Source: Glandiceps talaboti
Taxonomy: Eukaryota > Hemichordata > Enteropneusta > Spengelidae
Assembly: GCF_964340395.1 (NCBI RefSeq)
Contig: NC_135551.1
Location: forward strand, 27,325,380 to 27,389,379
Reading direction: 5' to 3'
DNA length: 64,000 bases
Each line of letters starts with the position of its first letter. Within the stretch, counting starts at the first letter, position 1. Under the pieces are notes generated by a model that did not search any database, had not been told where the DNA came from, and saw nothing but the letters and a program-made list of their open reading frames with translations. The translations under genes were made by a program, and so were the position numbers. Below are positions 36,203 to 47,913 of this stretch, in pieces.

Positions 36203-37330
36203 TTATGAATTTAACAACAAGTAGTCCTTGAAATCGAGTTTAAACCTGTTTCTTGAATGGATATCTTTAATGTGTTCTGGAATACTGTTCCACACCATGG
36301 GACCAACAAATTTGATGGATGTTTGACCTAATCTACTCTTGAATTTAGGGGGATGAAGTATATTTCGATCTTTTGAACGAGTTCCATAAACATGTTCTAA
36401 ATGGGTAAAATACGATTTAAAATGCGATGGGAGTCTGTCGTGAAGTGCGTCATGTACGAAAATTGCGACCTGTAGCTTGAATTGATTGTATATATTGAGA
36501 ATCTTGAGTTTTTTGAATAAAGGGGCACTGTGGGAATTATATTTGTTGCCTGAAATAATGCGTACAATCCGTTTTTGAATAACAAAAATATCATTTAGAA
36601 ATGATTTAAACGTACTTCCCCATACCTCTAAGCCAAATGAAATGTGAGGTAAGATGAAAGTATTATACAGCATTAATAATGTGGATTGTGGAACAATATA
36701 TCTTAATTTGTAGAAGATTCCAGTCAACCTACAGATTTTCTTTTTTACACCTATAATGTGACTTTTCCATTTTAACTGATTGTCCATTAGAACCCCAATA
36801 AAAGATGTACAATCAACTTCATTCAGTTTAACGCCCTTAAGATAAACATTGCCCTCATCGTTCCTGACTATTTGTTTTCCCCCAATGAGCATGTAAACTG
36901 TCTTTGCTGCATTGATGGTCAATTTATTCACATCACACCACTGAATCACTTTTGAAAATTCTGAATTAATAGTATCAAGGTAATGTAAATTTGATATACG
37001 CATAGCATGAAATAGGTTAGAGTCATCGGCATATAGCCTAAAATTGAAAAAATCTGAAGAATTTGGAATGTCATTTTATATAGATTAGAAAGAGAGTCGG
37101 GCCAAGGATCGACCCTTGAGGTACACCACATTTAATATATTGTTTCTTTGATTCAGTGTTGCCAATGCTAACATATTGACTCCTGGATTGTAAGTAACTT
37201 GTGAACCACTGTGATGGTAACCCTCTAATACCATAATGTTGAAGTTTTGATATTAAAATGTCATGGTTCACAGTATCAAAAGCCTTGGCGAAGTCAATAA
37301 ACATGCCAAAAGATGCAGCGCCATCATCTA
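36203..37330 (-). mobile_element. 5'-truncated CR1/L2-type LINE with reverse-transcriptase palm and C-terminus
   Basis: On the minus strand motif A (DFAKAFDTVNHDIL, about 37260-37300) and motif B (GVPQGSILGPTLFLIYI, ~37090) lie in one frame. The catalytic YADD (RLYADDSNLF, ~37030) lies upstream of the 266-codon open frame in another frame. A frameshift therefore separates motifs B and C near 37075. The C-terminal part ends in WNSIPEHIKDIHSRNRF, typical of CR1/L2-like proteins. The N-terminal endonuclease is missing, so the copy is dead. Confidence 0.85.
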
Positions 37331-37604
37331 ATTGATCAAGCAGACACTGGATCAGACTTAAAAGGGATCACTCGCAAGAAGTAGGAACTGTGTCAGGCCA
37401 TGGATGCAGGGTCTATGATGTAATTAGGGGATACCTATATACATCCATGGTCAAGCATACGGGGAGCCCCAGATCTTCGTCGTGCACTCAACTGTGACCA
37501 GGTGAAACAGTTAATACAGTGATGATTCTGAACGCAGGCTCTCTGAGCCTCTAAGTTCAGCTCTCCCATATATCCAATAGTTATAGTAGCTTGTCCAGTC
37601 CAGA

Positions 37605-38330
37605 TTACATGTAGTATGGTTCGTCTATATTATATTTCATGGGTTGAGAGTCCAGGAAACTGTCAAGGCGGTTCTTAAAATTGTTCATTGATGTAGCATT
37701 GATAGCACTCTCAGGTAGGTTGTTCCATCCCTGAGTGAAAAAGTTCTTCCTAACTTCCAGTCTACAGCATTTCTTTTCCACTTTTATTGAATGTCCTCTG
37801 GTTTGGTGAAGTTTACTAATTTTGAACAGTCCTTCTGTAACTCTCCTGTCATAGACTCCAGTCATAATTTTGAACATTTCAATTAAGTCACCTCGTAGTC
37901 TTCGAAATTTTAAAGTTGTCAAGTCTAGTGTTCTCAGTCTATCATAATATGGAAGGTTCTTTAAACCGGGAAGCATTTTGGTTGCACGTCGTTGCACATT
38001 TTCGATGCTATCAATATCCTTTTTCTTGTATGGACTCCATATACTGCTACTATATTCCAAGATTGGGCGAACGAGTGCTTTAAACGAACGAAAGTTGGAA
38101 TGTAGGTATATCTAGGAATTTGAATGAACGTCTAATGAGACCGACTGTTCTGTTTGCTTTGTTGACTTGGTTCTGAATATGTAAATAAAAATTGAGGTGA
38201 CTGTCAACTATCACACCAATATCTTTCTCTTTCGTTACTGTCTCGAGGACCACTTTGGAACCATCTTGTAGTTGCATAGTGTATGAGTTTGTGCAAAGGT
38301 GCAAACAACTTTGTGTCTATTGTGAATTTA
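37605..38330 (-). mobile_element. second 5'-truncated CR1-type LINE fragment
   Basis: Only the C-terminal part of the polymerase protein remains: VTKEKDIGVIVDSHLNF, then YSSSIWSPYKKKDIDSIENV and WNNLPESAINATSMNNFK. The two parts are in different frames, with a frameshift near 38075. It is a different family from the neighbour at 36203-37330, because each carries its own C-terminus. Confidence 0.85.
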
Positions 38331-38331
38331 C

Positions 38332-38369
38332 GGAGTGTCTAGAGACAGGCGCGGGTCACTAGACACTCC
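38332..38369. repeat. 11-bp perfect inverted repeat hairpin
   Basis: GGAGTGTCTAG pairs with CTAGACACTCC around a 16-nt GC-rich loop. It sits immediately next to the 5' breakpoint of the LINE fragment. Confidence 0.8.
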
Positions 38370-38899
38370 TTAAATTAAAACAAAACATTGACATATCCAA
38401 TGAACCCAGTGTTCTGCAAACTGACAGGCTGCTCAAGAATACTAGTAGTTTGAGAAAAGTAAAAACGGAAAATTAAATTCCGATCCGCCCCACTTACGGC
38501 TTCGATCGGCACAGCGGAGTGGAAATTTCAGCTTGCTCGTTATATGCATATTATCAAACGAATGTACACCGTCACTGTCAATAACGATACATATTGTGAC
38601 ATGTTCATGTTCAAAGTACTTCAGCCAAGCTCATGACTGCATATGACAAAATGAGAAATTTAATTATCGTGTCGTGTTGTGCTATGTACACATGGACCGA
38701 GCATTGACATTGCAATGACTGCACATCCATTACAAGTGCGCATACATGTAATTTGTGTGATGAAAATCATGTTACAGCTGAAGGCAGAAGGGGTATAGCT
38801 CAGCATATCAACGAGAATGCCTATATACATGAATATGGACTAATATTCTTTCATGTTAAGCATTTTGGTGATAACATTTCCAATTTGTAATTTAACAGC

Positions 38900-41855
38900 A
38901 TGGATGCTGACAAATTCCAGACTCCTGTCATAATCGTTCATGGTGGTGCAGGTAAAAGAAATTGTACTGTACCTGTTAAATCAGCAGTCAGCAAAGGTTT
39001 ATGTGATGCAGCTAAAAGGGGTTATGAAATCTTGAAATCAGAAGATGGCACAGCTGTTTCGGCTGTGGTAGAAGCAATCTCTCTTCTTGAGGATGACGAG
39101 AACTTTAATGCTGGGTTTGGTTCAAAACTGAATCGTGATTGCAACATACAAATGGATGCCATGGTGATGGACGGTAAAACCTTAAAGTTTGGGGGTGTTG
39201 TTTCAGTGTCAGATGTGGCCAATCCAGTACGATTGGCTAGACTAGTGATGGACAAAACTGATCAATGCATTCTCTGTGCAACAAAGGCTGAAGAATTTGC
39301 AAGAAAAATGGGAATACCTAGTGTGTCTAGAGACCAGCTGTTGTGTGAAAGAGCTATAAGTCTATATAATGAAGCATTGGCAGCAGAGAAAGGAGAAATT
39401 ACAGAGCAGATGGTTGAAGCTGTAGAAAGTCATGATACAGTAAGTATGATGTCCTTATTTAAAGAACCTCAGAGCCGTCCATGTAGGTTTAGTCAAACGT
39501 ATTTCTATCTAATTACATTTGTATTGATTTACAGCTATCTACTTACACATGATTTTGCGTGATAAAGTAGCACCTGGTAACTTATTCAACTTTGAAATCT
39601 TGTAAAGAAGCCCTACTGCACTTGACATGTGTTCAGCCATATTTTGAGGGTTTCCTGCAAGGGTTTATGGGAAGATCTCTGTTGGTGACATCATTAACGT
39701 CCTAACCCCTTTGTCGTGACAAACAAAAAGAGTTTCAAGACCGTCATGAGAAATTGTGATGTCATCACCAGACCAATTCTTTTTTAGGATTCTAGAATGG
39801 GGAAAGAGGAAGGGAGCAATATTAAAAATCTTAACACCAAAGTAAAGCAATTCATCAGTGTGTCACACAACCTTTGGTGTTTATAATTAATTAATTTATA
39901 TGAAGTGTAAAAGTACGCAGTGTCAATTTGTTGGTTTAACTTTAAGCTGTGCATGTATGAAATGAACCTGGGAGGAGAGTAGCAACATTGTAAATGTACC
40001 TCTTCGCGATGGATGAGGCTATCACGCCATTTGGTCCAACGAGGTAAGTATTCATCCAGCACTAGTTAATGTAATTTTCAAAAGATGTTGGCAGCTGATG
40101 AAAAGGTGAAGTGTTAGCATCACAGCTGTGACATTGTTCACATACTAATTATCTTCAAGTGACCAAGTGCTTGGCTTTTAGTTTAAAGCAGATTCGAATA
40201 ATGAAAAAAATCCCATCTGATATCAGCTAAAAACAATTGACTGTACAGGTCATGCCACACCTATCAGCCAGCACTTACTAGTCTATAAGAAATGAAATGT
40301 CATACCACACTACCAACCAGCACTTACTAGTCTCTAAGATATGACAAGTCAAACCACGCTATCAACCAACACTTACTAGTCTATAAGATATGACGTGTCA
40401 TAACACACTATCAACCAACACTTACTAGTTTATAAGATACGACATGTCATATCACACTATCAACCACCACTTACTAGTCTGTAAGATACGGCATGTCATA
40501 CCACACTATCAACTAACACTCACTGGCCTGTGAGATATGACATTTCATCCCAACTATCAAGTGTTAGTCTAGTCTGTAAGATATGACATGTCGTGTCTCG
40601 CCATGCCTATCAGCCTATCGTAACATTGATTATATTAGATTATAATTTAGCCTTACTGCACCATATTGTAGATAAATTTCATTTTTATGAGCATCAAAAT
40701 ATCAAATTTGTCATATTTAAAATAAAAATATATTAATGATTGACACAAGCATGTGGCATACAGAGGAAAGTTTAAATCTGCCAGATTCACATCAAATTTG
40801 GTTATGTTTTGTTAATTTGTCAGGTTGGAGCTGTAGCACTTGATCGCCATGGTAATGTAGCCTGTGCAGCATCAACTGGTGGTTTAAATTTCTCAATGCC
40901 TGGCCGTGTTGGTGACTGTGCATTGCCAGGGAGTGGTGGCTATGCTGATAATTATAGTGGCGCTTGTGTAACAAGTGGTAAGTTTTCAGTTTGGCTTATT
41001 TGCTGAGTAGGATTTTTTTTACATATTTACTCAGAGAGAGGGTAGTGAGCAGGGGAAATGTGTAGGTAAGTAAATCACCATTGGGGAAGAGATATTCATT
41101 ATCTGTTAAAGTTGCAACCCAGAATGAAGGCCAATCCAAAGTCACAAATTCCCATCAGAAAGGTTTACTAGTTAAGTGCTGGTTGATAGGCATGGTGAGG
41201 CATGACATGTTGTATCTTGCTATTGAGTGCTAGCTGATGGGCATGACGAGGCATGAAATGCTGTATCTTAGTAGTGAGTGCTGTCTGATAGGCATGTCAT
41301 GACATATACTGTATTATACAGACAATCACCATGCTTATTTTTAGCTGATATCAGATGAAAATTTACATTTTCTCTATAGAATATATTGCAGGAAACTATA
41401 TTGGACATGATTATAGGTATATCACAATAAACCCTGACTGTCTATTTATTTGCACAATGATTGTTATGTTCCATGCAGCCATTTTCCTTCAATATAGTTT
41501 GCGAAAAAAATGCAATGTCATGATTCTGTTAATTAATCCCATGTCATAAATGAAAGAAATTATTTTGATGATTATAATTGTCGTTTCAGGCAAAGGGGAG
41601 GCCATCATGAGAGTAAATTTGGCAATGAAAGCCCTGACCTTATTAGAAAACGGACAGACTCCTAGAGAAGCTACAAAAAACGCAGTGCACTCTATGTTGG
41701 ACCGTGTTGGTGGGTATAGTGGAATCATACTGCTAGACAAACACGGCAACACAGGACTATACTGCAGTCAGAACTGGATGTGTTATGCTCACATTAAAGA
41801 TGACGTTGTCAGATACGGAATTCATCCAGATCAATCGAAGTATGAACAACTTTAA
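38900..41855 (+). CDS. isoaspartyl peptidase/L-asparaginase (ASRGL1-like), paralog B, 3 exons
   Basis: Exons: 38900-39439, 40824-40977, 41590-41855; 960 nt, 319 residues. It shares exon structure with paralog A, including a 154-nt exon 2 and an intron placed directly after the nucleophile codon (Thr180). Motifs are [40 protein letters not shown] and SGGYADN. Where human and paralog A have STTG (Thr219-Gly220 in human), B has VTSG, so the active-site threonine is serine. The C-terminal strand [13 protein letters not shown] departs from the usual pattern. The precursor is expected to self-process into alpha and beta subunits; whether B is fully active is uncertain. Exon 2 lies inside a 1.14 kb foldback. 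The ATG is the first in frame before the HGG motif. Confidence 0.92.
40214..41357. repeat. 1.14 kb inverted-repeat structure enclosing exon 2 of asparaginase paralog B
   Basis: CATCTGATATCAGCTAAAAA at 40214-40233 is the exact reverse complement of TTTTTAGCTGATATCAGATG at 41338-41357. Inside both ends are degenerate, oppositely oriented arrays of a roughly 57-bp unit: CTATCAACCAACACTTACTAG then AAGATATGACATGTC on the left, and its complement on the right (GTGCTGGTTGATAGGCATG). Exon 2 (40824-40977) lies between the arms. These may be one captured-exon foldback or two related insertions in opposite orientation. Confidence 0.8.
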
Positions 41856-42585
41856 TTACAACCCGTGTAAACATGAGTGTATTTAATTGATGTACGTGCT
41901 GACCAGAAACAATTTTGTGGGTTTTTTTTGGCCTTACACATAGTGAATTGACAGGGTAGCCTTTCTTTTTAATACCCTTGTCACCTAGAACAATGATTGT
42001 AAGTGAAGCATTGGTGAATCCTTTATTATAGTGTTATGTGTATTGGTATGTTTTCAAATATAAAAGACATGAGCTGGTTGTAATGTGTATATTTAAATTT
42101 GCATGGTTTGGCAGAGTTGACATTGTAATTGAAGAATATGTGTAAAAAAAAAATAATTATTTACTGTATTTTAAAAAGTTGTTCAACACCATCAAAATGT
42201 ATTTTTATTGCTTTGGATTTTAGCTGCTAGTAATATTCCAGAAGTGGTTTTCTGTAAGGCTGCTTACCTGTATTGTTATTATATTAAATTATATTAATAT
42301 TTAATTATAGTTAATTTGTGTCATACATGGTACAATCCCAAACAGTGTTTTAATTCTGAGAATAAGTGCCAAAAGTGTGGTTTGAATTTGTAAACAATGG
42401 CTATTTATACATTTTTGACACACTCACAGCAGCAGTCCAACTGCACTCATAGCAACAGACAAAGCACATGTACACATTTTGAACACCAAAACCATTTCTT
42501 CGTGATATGATCAAGTGTATGTAAGGATAGGTAGATTGTCGTGTATGTGTGTGTTTTGTTTTCTGGGCTGACCATTCGTATCAGT

Positions 42586-42591
42586 AATAAA
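42586..42591 (+). terminator. candidate polyadenylation signal of asparaginase paralog B (AATAAA)
   Basis: Canonical AATAAA about 730 nt after the stop codon, following a GT-rich stretch. Earlier variants could also serve. Confidence 0.5.
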
Positions 42592-42711
42592 GTTAATGAA
42601 TATATAATTAATTGTCCAAACACTGCTTTTAATTGTTAAGCTTTTACTAGTCATGGAATTCAGCAAAGGTATGAGAAAGCACAGATAATTAACATTTTTT
42701 CAATGTACTGG

Positions 42712-42896
42712 CATGATACAATGCAGGAAGTATTCACCACAGTTAGTACATGATACAATGCAGGAAGTATTCACCACAGTTAGTACATGATACAATGCAG
42801 GAAGTATTCACCACAGTTAGTACATGATACAATGCAGGAAGTATTCACCACAGTTAGTACGTGATACAATGCAGGAAGTATTCACCACAGTTAGTA
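42712..42896. repeat. 37-bp minisatellite, 5 copies
   Basis: Five copies of a 37-bp unit containing CATGATACAATGCAGGAAG and TTCACCACAGTTAGTA. The last copy has one ACATGAT to ACGTGAT change. Unrelated in sequence to the 37-bp array at 26897-27155. Confidence 0.95.
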
Positions 42897-43885
42897 TATT
42901 TTCTTAGTTTAATATTCAGCGCATATCCGCCAGTGTATTTTTTTTCCCAATACTAGTATTTCATTTCCAGCTCAGTGCCGATATCTGTATGTGATCAAGA
43001 TATCAAGATCCATTTGCAACTTTCTGTAATTCTATGTGTGATTGTTCATTGTTCTCCTTACATTATGGACAAAGTATTAGACGATAATTGAAACATACGA
43101 ATATAGTAGAAGTAGAAGAATTAAGTGTACCTCTATGATTAGCCTGTATACGTACTGCCCCCCCCCCCCGGGGGGTTACCATTGCACTGTCTAGATCCAA
43201 CGTTAGCAGGTCATACGTCCAAGGTCAACCAGCTAACGATGTATCTCGACAGCGCAGTACTAAACAGGTTACTCTATCATTGAAGGAGGCGGAATATGTA
43301 ATTAACAGATACAATCAACAGACCCGTATACATTGTTTTCGTTGATGGCGCTGTTGCAATCGTCGCGCCATCCGAGCTAGACTGAAATATTCTTTTATAT
43401 ATTTGGATCACTTGTTATTGAACGCCAACAACAATGATTTTTTTCAGTCTACATGGTAACTAGTACTTTTTATTCTATAAATTAAGTATTAAGTTTTTTA
43501 CATTACATGTAAAATCAAAATGTTAAACCGAAACATACAACTCCGAAAGTTCTGTTTTGGAATAGACGAAACTGTTGTGAATAGTACGCCAAGGTAGAAA
43601 TTATGTTCCATAGAATATGGTCTTACATCGTTCTCATTACTGGAAGTCGATGCCAGTATTTACTGCTTCATTTCCACACAGTAGTCAGTGGAATAATTTA
43701 ATAAACCATTATTTTTTAGTCTTTATTATTTGTTTTTGTTATGAACAGAACGCACACAAGTAGTACATCTACATGAGACTTATTGTCAATAAAACTTTAT
43801 ACCGTGCACACACAAACAAACAGGAACAACGATCCTAACCTCATTAACCTGAATAACCTGTTTTTGACAAGGGCAGTCCAGTTTT

Positions 43886-43942
<57 letters not shown>

Positions 43943-44261
43943 GCAGAATGTGACACCACATGCACTGTAATATAATTGTCATACTAGTATTGTTCGAACA
44001 CAATGAGAAGAATGTTGAATGACGACGAGTGTTCTTCGCTAAATAAATAAACGGTCAAGTTAAGGGGCACAAGCTGACTGTGAATGTTTTTCGGGCGTAA
44101 TTTTTGCTGAATATTGAAAAAGTATACCTGTAGTATTAAATTCTGACTTCTGTTGGAAACTACTATAGAGATCTGAGCTGAAACATACTTCACCTACACT
44201 TGCCGTTGGCCGTACTCGAACCTGGTAGTAAGACAACTTATAAAGAATCCCGATGATGTAA
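42897..44261. other. gene-free stretch between asparaginase B and the unknown 413-residue gene
   Basis: Holds a C12-G6 run near 43158 and a (CA)n array at 43890-43938. I see no exon. Confidence 0.5.
43890..43938. repeat. (CA)n microsatellite
   Basis: About 24 CA dinucleotides without interruption. Confidence 0.97.
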
Positions 44262-44267
44262 TTTATT
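44262..44267 (-). terminator. candidate polyadenylation signal of the 413-residue gene
   Basis: TTTATT on the plus strand, i.e. AATAAA on the minus strand, about 235 nt after the stop at 44502. Confidence 0.5.
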
Positions 44268-44501
44268 GTACGTGAAATCCCTGCTATGCAATCAACTGTT
44301 ATAACACTACCAGAATGTCATAGAAAGCATGCATTGACACTAAAATTTTCCAGAATAGTTTGAGCGAGGTTTTATGTAAGTATTTTCACTCCAGTAAAAA
44401 GCTTATGAACTCAGTCCGTGCCACTTTAATGTTGACGGATTTGTCGAAACCCCGACGCAGGGCTGGGAAAGAACATTTTCCTTTTACGATCTAATTGACT
44501 A

Positions 44502-45743
44502 CTAGAAAATTGCGGTGCTTATTTCGAAACCCGAGCTGAAATCTGGTCCCTGATGTTCGTTTTCGTTGGGCATGAAAGCATCATCGTCGCCAGATAAATC
44601 ATACAAGTCGTCGGTGTCGTCGCTACTATACTGCTGATCGGCTTCCATCTGAAGCTGTACTCTAGTCATATATTCCTCTAATTTTTCCATAACCTTCTCG
44701 TTTTCTTTGGTCTGTTCAGCTCTCTTAATGAGCATAAAGGTATCTTGCTCAGTTTGCTTCAATCTCCTTCTATTTCTAGCAGACCTTGATAATTTGGCCC
44801 TCCTTTGCTGTGCTGCTTTTTCCTCCTCTTCAGAGACCAATGATGGCAGACGAAAAGCCTCTTTCCCGCCAATATTCATAAACGGGGTCACTTCGATTTT
44901 CTTCCAACTTGCCTCACCAGGTTCTGGTTCGAGTTGCCTATAGGCATCTTGTCTTTTTGAATCCGATGGTGCTGATTTGTTCCGTGGTTTCTTCTTCCTA
45001 AAACTAATACTTTCTGTCGAGGACCGTCTTCTATTGATGACTCTCAAAGCAAGCATACTTGTAGCATCCTCCGTTGGTATTGCCAGTGAAATGTTAGACT
45101 TCGGATGTTTTAGTTTCAGTTTTCGAATGGTTTCTTCGACTATTCTTTGTGTGTCATCTTCCTTTTTGAGTGATTCTTTTCGTTTCTTCGTTTTTACAGG
45201 TACTTTTTTAGTTTGCTCAACTTTAGTTTCGTCGTCTGATATATCCGTAAGATTACCATCACGATCACTACCATCATCCATATCAGATCCACCGAACTCA
45301 GTCTGGAAAAAAGTGTTCCCGCCAGGTCCTTGAACGTTTTTAACAACCCCATTCGCCGTTTTATTAACTATTGGTGCCGGTACAGATCGTCTACCATCGG
45401 TATTTCCAGCAGCTGTGAACCTTCCATCTAGGGGCTCCTCAATCTCATCAACCACGCTAAGTTGGTATTTACGCCGATAGGTGGCGCTGTGACTACTCAT
45501 TCTCGAACTGACTCTTTTGTGATTGAGTGCATCTGCAATTGACGGGGTCATTTTCACTTTTTTCTGAGCCTGAATATCCAATTTTATTTGAGTAGTCTCT
45601 CGCATAAGGGCCATCATAGAAGTTCGTCTTTGTTTTTCTAGGACTTTCATTGTTCTTGCATGACCACGTTCAATGCATTGGTTCATATACCGAGTTTTAT
45701 CAAATTTAGCCGATCGCTGAGCGATTATATTTTGTGACGTCAT
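44502..45743 (-). CDS. uncharacterised charged, low-complexity protein (413 aa from the internal ATG)
   Basis: A 413-codon frame starts MTSQNIIAQRSAKFDKTRYM and ends GFEISTAIF. The first ~70 residues are basic and likely helical (HARTMKVLEKQRRTSMMALM). The middle has an acidic Asp-rich patch followed by lysine clusters (KVPVKTKKRKESLKK and RKKKPRNKS) that resemble nuclear localisation signals. A Lys/Arg-rich helix with Glu repeats follows, and the tail is acidic. There is no membrane segment. A good acceptor (TTCTTTTACAG) ends at 45770, so this is an internal or terminal exon starting at 45769. The frame stays open from the ATG back to that acceptor, so the true start may lie in an unseen upstream exon. 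I do not recognise the family. Length and balanced codon use make it a convincing gene. Confidence 0.8.
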   Translation of the reverse strand: MTSQNIIAQRSAKFDKTRYMNQCIERGHARTMKVLEKQRRTSMMALMRETTQIKLDIQAQKKVKMTPSIADALNHKRVSSRMSSHSATYRRKYQLSVVDEIEEPLDGRFTAAGNTDGRRSVPAPIVNKTANGVVKNVQGPGGNTFFQTEFGGSDMDDGSDRDGNLTDISDDETKVEQTKKVPVKTKKRKESLKKEDDTQRIVEETIRKLKLKHPKSNISLAIPTEDATSMLALRVINRRRSSTESISFRKKKPRNKSAPSDSKRQDAYRQLEPEPGEASWKKIEVTPFMNIGGKEAFRLPSLVSEEEEKAAQQRRAKLSRSARNRRRLKQTEQDTFMLIKRAEQTKENEKVMEKLEEYMTRVQLQMEADQQYSSDDTDDLYDLSGDDDAFMPNENEHQGPDFSSGFEISTAIF

Positions 45744-45827
45744 GGTTGGTGGGTTACGTCCTAAGCGATCTGTAAAAGAAAAAATAATGTAGGAGAAAAA
45801 AATTCAGTACCATACGAGAGAGAGAGT

Positions 45828-46054
<227 letters not shown>

Positions 46055-47686
46055 GAGAGACATGCAAAGGCACCGAGACAGAGACATAGACAGTGAGTGA
46101 CAGATGGAGAGACAGTACAGAGAGGTGACTTTCACTTTTCACTTTTCATTTAGCTATTTAGATTCTTTGATACAACTCCTTATATAAGTATCTCTAGAAA
46201 AAGCTCGTATTTTCTCACGGTAATAACTTATCGTAGATCCTAATATGGTCGCCGCATTAGAAAAGACAGTACCATTCAACTCTGGACGTATAATGTATTG
46301 CGTGTACATATATAAATGAACTTGTATTATCATTTATTTTTTCTATTGCAAACGAAATAACAAGTTAAACATTAATGTTCTGTGTCAGGCCACACACTTT
46401 AGTGTGTATTTACTGATATTTCGTAAGAGTATTGCTCGCGCTGTATCATATGCAGTTGGTTTTATTTATTTCTGATACGAGTCTAAACTATTTACAAACT
46501 TTGTTACGGCATCTTATAATAACTGCAAATACACAAAGGACTTTGTATTTTAACACCAGAGGGAGTAGCAATTAATCAATACCCTGTGTGTGTGTCAAAC
46601 CTCCCCACAACAGGACAAACAAAACTGTTGTAAATAAAGTACGAAGTCGACCAGGATTAACTGTGTACGTCTCAGTTACATGTAAGATCTCGTAGACAAT
46701 TCCAAATCCGAAGTCTTCGTTTGAAAAATAAATCTATTGATCACAAGTTAATGGTTGATATCAGGTTTTAAACCTATTACAAGTTGAATGTAGCTGTATG
46801 AAGTCATGAAGTTAATAATGTGTATTGTTGTAGTTTTTGAGGATATACATGTAGTTAATGGCGTCCATAGTTTGGTTGCTATGGTACAACTCGCTACCTA
46901 CAGTCACAGGTGTACATCAGAAATGAATGTTTTTTGAAATTTCGATAAATCTCTAAATTACATCGCATCGGAAAAATTAACCAGGAGAGTGTCTTCGGAA
47001 AAGAATAGTTATATTTATAATAGATGAACAACTGTTATATTTGATGATGAAATATGTGTATACTATATTTCGTCATAAAGATAAAGTTATGTCATCGCGT
47101 CCAGAATTCTTCTTTAAAAAACCGATGAGATTAAACCCATTATATATTTATGATACCACAAAAGTATTAATTATACTTACGTAATACAAGTAGTATATCT
47201 CTGCTTTCATTCGATGAGTACTGTATTCATACGGTGCTGGTACATCAGAAGCTCACTAGTTGTCCGCCCTTTTGGTTAAAGTCATTTTACAAAATTGCGA
47301 CACACACCCATTGTAGCAGGCTTATGATGGTCGGCAGGAGGGTGCAACAACAATTGCGACGTGTGGCACTTTTTAAAATTAGAGACAACTTTCTAGATCG
47401 AGATAATTATTTCCAGCTCCACTTACAACTAGCACCCAGTGTTGAACTGAGCAGCAAGCCTCCACCATTTGTGAGTTGTCACCCTGCACAGTATTACTTT
47501 GCTGTTAACAGTTGTACAAACACTCGGTCTGCACAGTACCTATGCTAACTACATGAGGTCACTCTATGATCATAAATTAACATTTCCACAGGTGAAAGGT
47601 CCCGACAATTCACAATCTATCATGACAGCAATGGAATTAAACAACTTTAAATTTGCTCAACAGATCGATAGATTTGGTTTGATTAC

Positions 47687-47861
47687 TTATGTATGTATGT
47701 ATGTATGTATGTATGTATGTATGTATGTATGTATGTATGTATGTATGTATGTATGTATGTATGTATGTATGTATGTATGTATGTATGTATGTATGTATGT
47801 ATGTATGTATGTATGTATGTATGTATGTATGTATGCGTGTGTGTGCTTGTGTGTGTGTGTG

Positions 47862-47912
<51 letters not shown>
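47687..47912. repeat. (TATG)n then (GT)n microsatellite
   Basis: About 37 TATG units without interruption, then GT repeats. Cys-Met-Tyr-Val and His-Thr-Tyr-Ile frames over it are artefacts. Confidence 0.97.
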
Positions 47913-47913
<1 letters not shown>

